From Gemmatimonadota bacterium (GTDB lineage: Bacteria > Gemmatimonadota > Gemmatimonadetes > Gemmatimonadales > GWC2-71-9): 20,693 nucleotides of DNA. The DNA is taken from assembly GCA_017889745.1 (NCBI GenBank), contig JAGGAG010000023.1, forward strand, positions 1 to 20,693, given 5' to 3'. Under the pieces are notes generated by a model, which ran no database searches, was not told the DNA's origin, and saw nothing but the letters and a program-made list of their open reading frames with translations. Shown here piece by piece: positions 1-7,487 of the stretch. The stretch's first letter is position 1. Each line of letters begins with the position of its first letter. The position numbers and the translations under genes were made by a program.

Positions 1-1283
1 TGCTCGCCGTAATCGGCGTCCGAGAAAAGGGCGATCGCTCCGGTGCCTCCCGCATACGTTGCGCTGCACTCGTTGTAGCCGGGGGGGTACTCGGGCATGT
101 CGCACTGGATGACGTTCCTCCCATATGTTCTCGCCTTACCGACGAAATTTCCCTCCCGCCGGATCACGACATGAAGCGTACTTGGCGCCGGTCCAAAGCC
201 CGCCACGATTTCCCGATTCTCGGTGAGAACCACGTCGAACTCGGACCGTCCCGCGGCCGTGGCGAACTGCCCTTCGTAGAAGAAATTGCCCGTTGCGGGA
301 ATAGCCGTCACATGGACCGTCGAACCCACGGCGTACCGCTCGTGGCAATCACCACTCTGGATACCGTCAATGAGGAGGCAATCGATGCCCGGCGCCGAAA
401 TCCGTCCATTGCCGGGCGTTCCACTGCCGACAGTGACCATTTTGATCAACAGAAACCTTGTTGGGTCCGGGCTGATCGTCATGGTGACCCGGATCGGAAC
501 CGGACTGTTGCCCGCATTTGGTGAAGCCACAAACACGGTGGCGGTATAGGATCCAACCGGCAACTGCGCGGGCTGGCCCAGCAGCCGGAGTCGAGTAGGC
601 GTCACGTCCGCGTCGAATTCCGCACTCAGCCAGCCTGTTGGCTGCCCGGCGTCATGCTGTATAGTGCGCGTGAGTCCGCTGATGACGGATCCATCGACGC
701 TCGTCACCCGCACATCATCCCGGTGGGTCGTGTCGCCGAGCGTGGTGGTGAAGCAGATCCTGGCCGCGTTGAGGCCGATGCTGGGGCCACTCATCACGCG
801 CGTGGTGACGGTGACGCTCTCCGCGGCCGCGCCCGGTGCCTTGAGTTCGACGGTGGCGGCGTACTCGCCGGGCTGCAGCGGGGTCGTTCGGGCGCTCAGC
901 GTCAGCGTGGCGGGCAGGGTGGAATGGTCGAGGGCGGCAGTGAGCCAGCCATTGGGTTGTCCGTCGGCATACCTGGTTATCGCCCGGAGCTCGGTGACGG
1001 CGTTGGCCGACGTCGCGGTGATCGAGACGGCGGCGCTGTCAAGCCGAGTCGCGCCGGCGACGGCGTTGAAGACCACATCCGGCCGGGACAAGGTGAGCTT
1101 CGCACTGCCTGGGCCGCTCGGTGTCGCGGGTCTGGGCGCGGGGGAGGAGGGTACCGGTGGAGTGGGAGAAGAACTGGGTGACACCGGGCTGTCGGAGTCA
1201 CAGGCCCACGCCGACGCGAGCAACACAGCACAGCCGCAGCGATGGAGCCATCGCCCGGCGTTCACTTTCATCGAGGACAACAT
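1..1283 (-). CDS. BACON-like and InlB-like repeat surface lipoprotein (3' end beyond window)
   Basis: The frame is open from an ATG at 1283 to the window edge, giving 427 residues with no stop. A GGAG lies about 8 nt upstream and supports this start; an in-frame ATG at 1271 is an alternative. Residues 1-28 form a basic then hydrophobic signal ending in a lipobox-like AWAC (Cys28), with Ala rather than Leu at -3. A Pro/Ser-rich linker covers residues 29-60. Residues 61-164 and 165-274 are two copies of a roughly 105-residue unit with the pattern GQPxGWL, TPxxLxL, LxxGxYxATV, which fits BACON-like beta-sandwich repeats. Residues 275-367 resemble a divergent InlB-type repeat, with paired Cys around GIDC and GDC and the motif YAVGSTVHVTAIP. 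A second, cut-off copy appears to begin near 368. Such proteins are usually surface-anchored binding or adhesion proteins; the ligand cannot be told. Confidence 0.8.
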   Translation of the reverse strand, partial: MLSSMKVNAGRWLHRCGCAVLLASAWACDSDSPVSPSSSPTPPVPSSPAPRPATPSGPGSAKLTLSRPDVVFNAVAGATRLDSAAVSITATSANAVTELRAITRYADGQPNGWLTAALDHSTLPATLTLSARTTPLQPGEYAATVELKAPGAAAESVTVTTRVMSGPSIGLNAARICFTTTLGDTTHRDDVRVTSVDGSVISGLTRTIQHDAGQPTGWLSAEFDADVTPTRLRLLGQPAQLPVGSYTATVFVASPNAGNSPVPIRVTMTISPDPTRFLLIKMVTVGSGTPGNGRISAPGIDCLLIDGIQSGDCHERYAVGSTVHVTAIPATGNFFYEGQFATAAGRSEFDVVLTENREIVAGFGPAPSTLHVVIRREGNFVGKARTYGRNVIQCDMPEYPPGYNECSATYAGGTGAIALFSDADYGE

Positions 1284-1470
1284 ATGGCCATCTCCACGGG
1301 TCGGGTGCTTCGGTCCAGCCCCGACAACCTAGCGCGGGCCCGATGAGAGATGGGTGAAGCAAGGGTGACGGTACCTGTTACAATTGCGCCCGCTGCACCA
1401 GGCGCCACGCGGCCCGCTGCCTATGGAGCGCGCCGAAGGCCGATCGACAGGCTGGTTGCCATGGAGGCCT

Positions 1471-1941
1471 CTACTTCTCGCTCCGCCGGGCACGGCGGAT
1501 GGTGTCGCGCAGCCGCTCGATGTCGGCCTCGCCGAGATTCGTGTCGGAGAGCCGGAGCAGGGCCGTCATTGCCTGCTCGGTCGATCCGGCGAAGTATGTG
1601 GTGACCACGTGTTCGAGCACGTCCTGCCGGGCCTTTTCCGTTGACTTGGCGGGGAAGTACATGTAGCGCGGCCCGTCCTCCTTGTGGCCGATCAGCTTCT
1701 TTTCCCCCAGGATGCGGAGAATCGACCGTACGGCGGAATAGGTCGGCGGGTCGGGCATGATCTGCATGATGTCCGACACCGTCGATTCGCCCAGCCGGTG
1801 CAGGATGGCCATGACCTGGCGCTCACGGCGGCTCAGGTCCTCGGTGGGGGTGCGCCTGGTCATGTGCTGATATTTCAACATAGGCCGCAGGAAGGCAAGA
1901 GGCGGGTCTGGCGCCGGGAAGCCGGGGGGGCAACAATTCAT
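1471..1941 (-). CDS. BlaI/MecI/CopY-family transcriptional repressor
   Basis: The product is a 156-residue winged-helix repressor of the Penicillinase_R family. The core runs from about residue 36 (LSRRERQVMAILHRLG) through the recognition region VSDIMQIMPDPPTYSAVRSILRIL (53-78) and the wing GHKEDGPRYMYFP (85-97) to a helical dimerisation tail. Family members are usually about 120-130 residues, so starts at 1881 or 1863 would look normal. However, AGGAGG at 1947-1952 sits 5 nt before the ATG at 1941, and neither internal ATG has a comparable site, so I chose 1941. The extra 26 residues include a Cys3-Cys4 pair. No BlaR/M56 sensor protease gene is nearby. The gene is divergent from a putative metal-uptake set with only 56 bp between starts, so a CopY-like, metal-linked role is possible but inferred. 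Confidence 0.85.
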   Translation of the reverse strand: MNCCPPGFPAPDPPLAFLRPMLKYQHMTRRTPTEDLSRRERQVMAILHRLGESTVSDIMQIMPDPPTYSAVRSILRILGEKKLIGHKEDGPRYMYFPAKSTEKARQDVLEHVVTTYFAGSTEQAMTALLRLSDTNLGEADIERLRDTIRRARRSEK

Positions 1942-1997
1942 CCGCTCCTCCTGCTGTTTCAGCCGGCTGACCGGGCCGGGCCCCCGCAGGGTTCTTC
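1942..1997. promoter_or_regulatory. Divergent control region with 12-bp palindrome
   Basis: This 56-bp gap separates the start codons of the repressor and the outer-membrane protein and must hold both start signals. It contains a perfect 12-bp palindrome, TCAGCCGGCTGA, at 1959-1970, placed where a repressor could block both directions. The palindrome does not resemble the TACA/TGTA half-sites known for BlaI, MecI and CopY, so assigning it to the neighbouring repressor is speculative. I see no clear -35/-10 pair. Confidence 0.35.
1945..1952 (-). promoter_or_regulatory. Strong ribosome-binding site deciding the repressor start
   Basis: Read on the minus strand this is AGGAGGAG, ending 3 nt before the ATG at 1941; the AGGAGG core is 5 nt away. 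It argues for the longer, 156-residue repressor. Confidence 0.6.
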
Positions 1998-3401
1998 ATG
2001 GTGATCTGCAGTAGCCTCACAACATCGCGGGTCTCGAGTGCGGTCCTCTTCGCCTTGCTTTGTTCGCTGGCTAGGGAGGCACAGGCTCAGCAGCCGACGG
2101 CGGCCGCGACGGACTCGCTCGCGGTGGCCCTGACCCGGATCACCGCGCGGCTGGACTCGCTGGAGGCCGGCGGCTGTCCGCAGGGGCCCCCGGTGACGAT
2201 CCCGTCGGTATCAGCCGGTGATCCGCGGACGGACTCACTGGCTGCTGGCCTCGCCCAGATCAACCAGCGGATGGAGCGCATCGTCGCCTCGCGCTGCGGT
2301 GCCGCGGCCGCAGCCGCCGTCCCCGACAGTGGCGGTGACGACCTTGCCGCACTTCGCGCAGCCGCGGCCGAAGCGGCGGGCAAGCCACCGGAGGCGGCCG
2401 CCGACACCACTGGCAAGAAGCCGACCGAGTTCGTGGGTCGCCAGCGCAACGCGTCCGCAATGAATCCCGAGATCAGCGCGACCGGTGACATCCAGTTCGA
2501 GTTCCCGGAAGGCGAGTCGCCCCAGGTCGTACCGCGCGAGTTCGAACTGGCCTTCCAGGCCACGCTCGATCCCTACTCGGCCACCAAGATCTTCGTGTCC
2601 TTCGAGGATGGCGAGGTGAGTATCGAGGAGGGGTACATCTACTGGACCGGGCTTCCGGCCCACTTGCGCGTCGATGTCGGCGTGTTCCGGGAAGAGGTGG
2701 GCGACCTCAATCGCTGGCACCTGCACGCCTTGCCCGAGTCGGAGTATCCGCTCGTCTATCGGAGCTACCTCGGTCCGGATGGCCTCGATGGCGTTGGTCT
2801 CTCGCTCTACACCATCCTGCCGTTCTCGATTGCGCACGGCACGCACGAAGCCTGGCTTCAGGGAACCTCGGTATCGAGCGACCCGCTCTACGGGGGTCAG
2901 CGCCGTCCGACCCTGCTGGGCCGGTTCAAGAACTTCTGGCAGCTGAGCCGCAGCACCTACGTCCAACTGGGCTTCACCGGACTTGGCGGCGCGGCAGCCG
3001 GCGATACCCTTGCGAGCCGGGTCCTGGGTCTCGACTTCCGCCTGACGTGGCGTCCGCCAAATGCCGGCACTCGCCAGGACCTCACCCTGCGCGCCGAGGG
3101 TTATCAGTTCCACGCCAACGAACTCGGCGTGAGCACGGACCGCTACGGCATGTATGCGGACATCAACTACAAGGCGAGCCGTCGCTGGGTGCTGGGTCTG
3201 CGCTATGACTACGTCCAGGCGCCGCGGGGCCCGTACTCATCCGTCTGGGGGCTGACTCCGACGATCACCTGGTGGCAGAGCGAGTTCGTTTTTCTGCGCC
3301 TCGAGAATGACTACCGGTACGACAGCGTCCTGGGTCACCAGAACCTGGCGCTGCTGCAGGTCGTATGGGCCCTCGGGCCCCACAAACACGAGACCTACTA
3401 A
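1998..3401 (+). CDS. Outer-membrane beta-barrel (porin-like) protein with N-terminal coiled coil, putative metal uptake
   Basis: The product has 467 residues. Residues 1-30 are a Sec signal with likely cleavage at AQA|QQ. Residues 38-60 and 78-100 are two copies of a 23-residue heptad-like segment, each beginning TDSLA and ending in Cys (Cys60, Cys100). An Ala-rich linker follows. From about residue 145 (NASAMNPEISATGDIQFEF) to the end the sequence alternates short beta strands and aromatic girdle residues, with conserved-looking stretches such as EDGEVSIEEGYIYW and RVDVGVFREEVGDLNRWH. It ends HETY rather than in the usual aromatic signature. I read this as an outer-membrane barrel. There is no obvious TonB box or plug domain. 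The Znu-like binding protein begins 11 nt downstream, so the three genes form one transcription unit and the barrel probably admits the metal or its chelate. Confidence 0.7.
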   Translation: MVICSSLTTSRVSSAVLFALLCSLAREAQAQQPTAAATDSLAVALTRITARLDSLEAGGCPQGPPVTIPSVSAGDPRTDSLAAGLAQINQRMERIVASRCGAAAAAAVPDSGGDDLAALRAAAAEAAGKPPEAAADTTGKKPTEFVGRQRNASAMNPEISATGDIQFEFPEGESPQVVPREFELAFQATLDPYSATKIFVSFEDGEVSIEEGYIYWTGLPAHLRVDVGVFREEVGDLNRWHLHALPESEYPLVYRSYLGPDGLDGVGLSLYTILPFSIAHGTHEAWLQGTSVSSDPLYGGQRRPTLLGRFKNFWQLSRSTYVQLGFTGLGGAAAGDTLASRVLGLDFRLTWRPPNAGTRQDLTLRAEGYQFHANELGVSTDRYGMYADINYKASRRWVLGLRYDYVQAPRGPYSSVWGLTPTITWWQSEFVFLRLENDYRYDSVLGHQNLALLQVVWALGPHKHETY

Positions 3402-3411
3402 GGATGGCTAG

Positions 3412-4446
3412 ATGCTGATCGCAGCCCTCATGCTCCTGGCGGCCACTGGTGGGCCGCCGCCCGTCGCCGCGGCCCCGCTCAAGGTCGTCACCAGCCTGAC
3501 CACATATGGTGCTATCGCCAGGGAGGTGGTGGGCGACAAGGGCATCGTCACCTCGATCGCGCAGGGCGATGAGGACCCGCACTTCGTCCAGCCGAAGCCG
3601 AGCTTCGTGGCTGCGCTGAGGGATGCCGACCTGTTCGTCACTACGGGGCTGGATCTCGAGCTCTGGGTGCCGCCGCTCCTCGACCGGGCCGGTAATCGCA
3701 AGATCTCGGAGGGAGGGCCGGGGTACGTCACGGCCTATACCGGCATCACGCTGCTCGAGGTTCCGACGTCGCTGGATCGCGCAGGGGGTGACATTCACGC
3801 CGACGGCAACCCGCACATCCACACCGACCCGATCAACGGCATCATCATCGCGCGCAACATCCTGACCGGCCTGACCCGGGTGTCGCCGGAGAATGCGCCG
3901 TACTTCACGGCCCGCGAACTGGATTTCGAGAAGCGGGTGCTCCAGGCGACCGTCGGTGCCGATCTCGTCACTGTCCTCACGCCGCCCACCGTGTTCGACC
4001 TGCTGCACAGCGACAAGTTCTTCGACTTCGTCGCCGCGACCAGGTATCAGGGCAAGCCGCTGGCCGATCGCCTCGGCGGGTGGCTCAAGCAAGGGGAGGC
4101 CTTCCGCGGGAAGGAGATGGCCTGCTATCACAAGGAATGGGCCTACTTCAGCCAGCGGTTCAAGGTGGTGTGTGCCGAGTATATCGAGGCCAAGCCCGGC
4201 ATCCCGCCGACGCCGGGCCATGTGCAGGAAGTGATCGCCCTGATGAAGGAGCGGAAGATCGCCGTGCTCTTCGCGTCGAACTACTTCAGCAAGAGCCAGA
4301 TCGAGCAGGTGGCACAACGCACCGGAGCCACCGCGGTGGTCGTGCCCGAGAACACCGACGGGGCGCCCGGGATCGTGACGTATTTCGACCTGGTCAATGC
4401 GTGGGTCGGAGGCCTGGCGACGGCATTCGCCGCGGGGATGCACTGA
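3412..4446 (+). CDS. Znu-like metal ABC transporter substrate-binding protein
   Basis: The product has 344 residues and an N-terminal signal (MLIAALMLLAATGGPPPVAAA). It belongs to the cluster A-I metal-binding proteins (ZnuA/TroA type). Visible landmarks are EDPHFVQPKPS with His57, the NPHIHTDP motif with His135 (canonical NPHxWxDP), and CYHKEWAYFSQRF with His240; these are the usual three His ligands. The long His-rich loop typical of ZnuA is absent, although His129 and His137 flank the second ligand. AAGGA lies about 9 nt before the ATG. The stop overlaps the permease start as TGATG. It should deliver Zn2+ or Mn2+ in the periplasm to the permease; the sequence does not settle which metal. 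Confidence 0.88.
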   Translation: MLIAALMLLAATGGPPPVAAAPLKVVTSLTTYGAIAREVVGDKGIVTSIAQGDEDPHFVQPKPSFVAALRDADLFVTTGLDLELWVPPLLDRAGNRKISEGGPGYVTAYTGITLLEVPTSLDRAGGDIHADGNPHIHTDPINGIIIARNILTGLTRVSPENAPYFTARELDFEKRVLQATVGADLVTVLTPPTVFDLLHSDKFFDFVAATRYQGKPLADRLGGWLKQGEAFRGKEMACYHKEWAYFSQRFKVVCAEYIEAKPGIPPTPGHVQEVIALMKERKIAVLFASNYFSKSQIEQVAQRTGATAVVVPENTDGAPGIVTYFDLVNAWVGGLATAFAAGMH

Positions 4447-5279
4447 TGGACCTGAGCCTCTTCCTGCCGCCCCTGGCGGCCTGCCTCATCATCGTGGCGA
4501 TCCACTCCTATCTCGGGCTCCACGTGCTGGCGCGTGAGGTCATCTTCGTCGATCTCTCGCTCGCCCAGATGGCCGCCCTCGGCTCCGCCGTCGCCGTGCT
4601 GGCGGGCACTCCGGGTGATTCGCCCCTGGGGTTCCTCTATTCCCTGGGCTTCACGACCATTGCGGCGGCACTCTTTGCGCTCACCCGGAGCAGCGGGAAG
4701 GGCAGGGTGCCGCACGAGGCCATTATCGGGATCGTCTTCGTCGTGGCGTCAGCGGCGGCCATCCTCGTGGCCGACCGGACGCCGCGCGGAGGTGAGGCCA
4801 TCAAGGACATCCTGGTGGGAAACCTGCTGTGGGTCACCTGGCCGGCCATCCTCCGCCTGGCCGCGGTGTACCTGGTCATCGGCGCCTTTCACTGGGTGCT
4901 GCGCCGCCGGTTCCTGACGATCTCATTCGAGCCCGACAAGGCTCAGGCGGAGGGATGGAACCTCCGGCTGTGGGACTTCTGGTTCTACCTGTCGTTCGGT
5001 GTGGTGATCACCTTTTCGGTGCCGATCGTAGGGGTGCTGCTGGTGTTCTCGTTTCTCGTCGTGCCCGCCGCGATCGCCTTCCAGTTCACCGACCGGCTTG
5101 GCATTCTCGCCGTGCTGGCATGGATTGCGGGCGTCGTTGCGTCGGCCAGCGGTCTCTGGGTGTCCTTCCGGTTCGACCTGCCCACGGGCCCCGTCGTGGT
5201 GTGCATGTTCGGCCTCCTGCTGCTCGTCGTGTCGCTGGTCCGGCGCACGGCGGGCGCCCGCGGACCCGCGCGCCTCTGA
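4446..5279 (+). CDS. Znu-like metal ABC transporter permease (ABC-3 family)
   Basis: The product is a 277-residue polytopic inner-membrane protein with about seven or eight hydrophobic segments, starting MDLSLFLPPLAACLIIVAIH. The stretch GLHVLAREVIFVDLSLAQMAALGSA matches the family pattern, in which a first cytoplasmic loop is followed by a DLSLAQ-like motif. Later segments include SVPIVGVLLVFSFLVVPAAIAF, also typical of ZnuB/TroC permeases. The ATG shares one base with the stop of the binding-protein gene, so translation is coupled. An ABC ATPase normally sits next to these two genes, but none occurs here and the next downstream genes are pilins. The ATPase is probably encoded elsewhere. Confidence 0.88.
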   Translation: MDLSLFLPPLAACLIIVAIHSYLGLHVLAREVIFVDLSLAQMAALGSAVAVLAGTPGDSPLGFLYSLGFTTIAAALFALTRSSGKGRVPHEAIIGIVFVVASAAAILVADRTPRGGEAIKDILVGNLLWVTWPAILRLAAVYLVIGAFHWVLRRRFLTISFEPDKAQAEGWNLRLWDFWFYLSFGVVITFSVPIVGVLLVFSFLVVPAAIAFQFTDRLGILAVLAWIAGVVASASGLWVSFRFDLPTGPVVVCMFGLLLLVVSLVRRTAGARGPARL

Positions 5280-5430
5280 TGTCCAATCGACGTGGCTCAT
5301 TCCGCGGTGTATCGCCGCGACAGCGCGGCCAGCGCTGTGGTCGTGAGGGCATTCGGGGAACCCGAGCGGGCTGACAACCCGATCCCGCATCAGTATCTCG
5401 GCCACTCCCAATAGCCGCCGGCCGCCGACC

Positions 5431-5466
5431 AACGGAGCTCGCAGCGCACTCACTGCGGGCTCCGTT
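5431..5466 (+). terminator. Hairpin terminator of the metal-uptake operon
   Basis: Arms at 5431-5444 and 5453-5466 pair over 14 bp with one G-T pair and an 8-nt loop. The pyrimidine-rich CGTTTCCTCCC follows, although a true T-run is lacking. It lies about 150 bp after the permease stop. Confidence 0.55.
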
Positions 5467-5508
5467 CGTTTCCTCCCAGCAGACCGTTACAAAGGTGCAA
5501 AGTGCAGT

Positions 5509-5536
5509 AATTGTCGCGACGACAATTGCGCGCAAT
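5509..5536. promoter_or_regulatory. Two abutting palindromes upstream of the pilin operon
   Basis: AATTGTCG at 5509-5516 and CGACAATT at 5520-5527 form a perfect inverted repeat around CGA. The perfect 12-bp palindrome ATTGCGCGCAAT follows at 5525-5536, overlapping it by 3 bp. They lie about 250 bp before the first pilin ATG. They could be binding sites for a dimeric regulator; no match to a named factor is claimed. Confidence 0.4.
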
Positions 5537-5779
5537 CTGGTCAGCTCATCGACGCCGGGTGACGAGGCGACGGCTTCGGCGCCCCGACGCGTACTTGCAT
5601 GTCAACTCTATCTGACTGAACGTACTACACTTAGCGTGATTTTTCCTCCGCGCCTCCTCACGGGGACACAGCACCGCTCACATGTCATAATGCTGGATAG
5701 TGCCGTGGCACCAATGTTGTTGTGGCATTTGCTGTTGGCGAAGTCTGCTCGCGCTGCACTCCAGGGAGGGCCGCTTCTC

Positions 5780-6226
5780 ATGACATCCAGGTCCAGGGCA
5801 GGCATGACGCTCACCGAGCTCATGCTGGTGGTGGTCGTTGTCGGGGTCCTCGCCGCGGCCGTGGTTCCCCGGCTCGCGACCGGCATGCAGGCCACGACAG
5901 CCCAGAGTGCGGCTTCTGTCGTCGGCGCGGATGTGGAGGCGGCGTTTTCGACCGCCGCACGGAGCCGCCGCCCCGTCGTCCTGACCTGCGACTGCCCCAA
6001 CCGGACGTACCAGGTTGCGGACCAGACCGGCGGCACCGTCCGCATGCAACGACGGCTCGACAAGGCGTCCGACACCGGTGTCGATCGGCTGAGCTTCTCG
6101 GCCGCGAGCGTCGTCATCGGGCCGAACGGGATCGCGAGCGAGCCGTTCGAGATCGACCTCGTCGTCGGGGGAAGCCAGCGGCGCGTGGCGGTCTCGCGCA
6201 CCGGCCAGGTGAGGATCGTCCGATGA
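5780..6226 (+). CDS. GspH/FimT-like minor (pseudo)pilin
   Basis: The product has 148 residues. GGGAGGG lies about 9 nt before the ATG at 5780. The class III prepilin signal is clear: residues 1-8 end in Gly8, with cleavage AG|MTLTELMLVV leaving a methylatable Met9 and Glu13 at +5, followed by a roughly 20-residue hydrophobic helix (14-33). The rest is a short globular domain like GspH/FimT, beginning SAASVVGADVEAAFSTAARS, with a CxC (LTCDCPN) that could form a disulfide. It would be processed by a prepilin peptidase and join the tip of a type IV pilus or type II secretion pseudopilus. It is the first gene of a four-gene operon; its stop overlaps the next start (ATGA). Confidence 0.88.
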   Translation: MTSRSRAGMTLTELMLVVVVVGVLAAAVVPRLATGMQATTAQSAASVVGADVEAAFSTAARSRRPVVLTCDCPNRTYQVADQTGGTVRMQRRLDKASDTGVDRLSFSAASVVIGPNGIASEPFEIDLVVGGSQRRVAVSRTGQVRIVR

Positions 6227-6618
6227 ACTCCCGGCGCGGCTTCACCATCGTCGAATCCCTGGTGGCGATCGTCATCCTCGGTGTCACGGCCCTTGGGCTC
6301 ATGTATCTCTCCGTAAACGCCTCGTCGCGGGGTAACGTCTCGTCGGCCGAGGCTTACCGCACGACGTTCCTCACGGCGGAGTTTGCCCGTGCCATGGCGA
6401 TCCCCGCCGCCGCATCCACGGCGGGCACCACCTGCGACAGTACCGTGTCGGCGCCATTCACCTTCCGGCGGTGCACCCGGGTCACCAACCTCACGGCGCG
6501 CACCCAGCAGGTCGCCGTGACGATCTCACCGGTCGGTACCACGCTGGTGCGTGCCGACAGCATAGTGGTCACCCGTGCCAGCAACGTGGGCGCGCTCGAC
6601 CTGTCGGGGGGGCCGTGA
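6223..6618 (+). CDS. PilV-like minor pilin
   Basis: The product has 131 residues and its ATG overlaps the previous stop by 4 nt. The N-terminus MNSRRG|FTIVESLVAIVILGVTALGL is a textbook prepilin signal: Gly at -1, Phe at +1 and Glu at +5. The phrase FTIVESLVAIVILGV is characteristic of PilV/GspI-type minor pilins. The globular part is small, with two Cys (in TTCDST and FRRCTRV) that may pair. It is translationally coupled to both neighbours. It is expected to be a low-abundance subunit of the pilus tip or pseudopilus complex. Confidence 0.85.
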   Translation: MNSRRGFTIVESLVAIVILGVTALGLMYLSVNASSRGNVSSAEAYRTTFLTAEFARAMAIPAAASTAGTTCDSTVSAPFTFRRCTRVTNLTARTQQVAVTISPVGTTLVRADSIVVTRASNVGALDLSGGP

Positions 6619-7475
6619 ACCGCCGGGCAGGCGTTACGCTCGTCGAACTGCTCGTCGGCATGGTGATGAGCGTCTTCGTGGGGACCATGATGATCAGCCT
6701 GCTGCTGACAAACTCCCGCTTCACGGACCAGGTGGAGGCCGGCCGTGAGGCCAGGGGAACGGCGCGGGCGTCCCTCAACCTCATCACGACCGAGTTGCGG
6801 ATGGTCAACGCGGAGACCGGTGTACTCGCCGCGGATTCCTCCGCGATCACCATCCGCGTGCCCTTCATGCTGGGCCTCGCGTGCGCCGCGACGCCCGGCC
6901 CGAGTGGTACGCTGATCGCCGGCTTCCTGCCGGTTGATGTCACCATGGTCGACCTCTCCCTCGGATATACCGGGTTCGCGATCCGGCAGTTCGATGGCTC
7001 CTACGCCTATTCCGCGTCGACCTCGACCATTCCCGCGAGCAGTTCCTCGCCGGCGGCCTGCACCACGGCCAGTGTCGCGCTTCCATCCGGCTCGCGCTTC
7101 GGCACGCTTATCGGACCGGTTGCCGCCGCGGCTTCGGCGGGGACGCCGGTCCTGCTCTATCGAACCGTGCGATACGAGTTCGCCCCCTCGGTGATTACCC
7201 CGGGACGCATCGCCCTCTGGCGCCACCGGCTCACGGCTGCCGGCGCCGTGGATGCATCGGAGGAGCTTGCCGCCCCCTTCGACAGCACGGCCGGGTTCCG
7301 CTTCTTCATTCTCAACAATCGCCTGGCGTCGGACACGCTCCCGACCAGCCTGGGCGATCTCCGAGGCGTCGAGATCCACCTGCTCGGCGAGAGCGAGCGC
7401 ACCGTGCGCACGCATACCGAACCGGAACAGACGAACCTCGTGACCTCGGTGTTCTTCCTCAATCGGCTGGACTAG
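6615..7475 (+). CDS. PilW-like minor pilin
   Basis: The product has 286 residues and starts with GTG at 6615, overlapping the previous TGA by 4 nt. A G-run at 6606-6612 is the likely ribosome-binding site. The prepilin signal reads VNRRAG|VTLVELLVGMVMSVFVGTMMISLL, with Glu at +5. This and the larger globular domain (LITTELRMVNAETGVL, later a C-terminal ESERTVRTHTEP segment typical of PilW) place it with PilW/GspJ-type subunits. Two Cys (in GLACAAT and AACTTA) may form a disulfide. It is coupled to the pilV-like gene and followed 12 nt later by the pilX-like gene. Confidence 0.85.
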   Translation: MNRRAGVTLVELLVGMVMSVFVGTMMISLLLTNSRFTDQVEAGREARGTARASLNLITTELRMVNAETGVLAADSSAITIRVPFMLGLACAATPGPSGTLIAGFLPVDVTMVDLSLGYTGFAIRQFDGSYAYSASTSTIPASSSSPAACTTASVALPSGSRFGTLIGPVAAAASAGTPVLLYRTVRYEFAPSVITPGRIALWRHRLTAAGAVDASEELAAPFDSTAGFRFFILNNRLASDTLPTSLGDLRGVEIHLLGESERTVRTHTEPEQTNLVTSVFFLNRLD

Positions 7476-7487
7476 GAGACTTCCAAG

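Larger units (their letters stand above)
5280..5779. other. 500-bp non-coding region between metal-uptake and pilin operons
   Basis: I find no convincing gene here. The stretch holds a terminator-like hairpin (5431-5466), two abutting palindromes (5509-5536) and, from about 5490 on, visibly more A and T than its surroundings, as expected of a promoter region for the pilin operon. An in-frame extension of the first pilin gene back to 5495 is possible on paper but would put coding over the palindromes and lacks family similarity. Confidence 0.6.

Noticed and set aside
1959..1970. The palindrome as a classical BlaI/MecI operator
   Set aside because: It lacks TACA/TGTA half-sites; only a generic candidate operator can be claimed.
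4080..4445. Extension of the permease gene upstream to 4080
   Set aside because: It would read the binding-protein gene in another frame; the TGATG junction at 4444-4448 is a normal coupled start.
5706..5721. Possible sigma-54 promoter, TGGCAC-N5-TTGTT, before the pilin operon
   Set aside because: The -24 half is good but the essential GC of the -12 element is GT here, and no rpoN evidence is in the window.
5495..5779. Extension of the first pilin gene upstream to 5495
   Set aside because: The prepilin signal must be at the N-terminus; the ATG at 5780 gives it, with a good ribosome-binding site.
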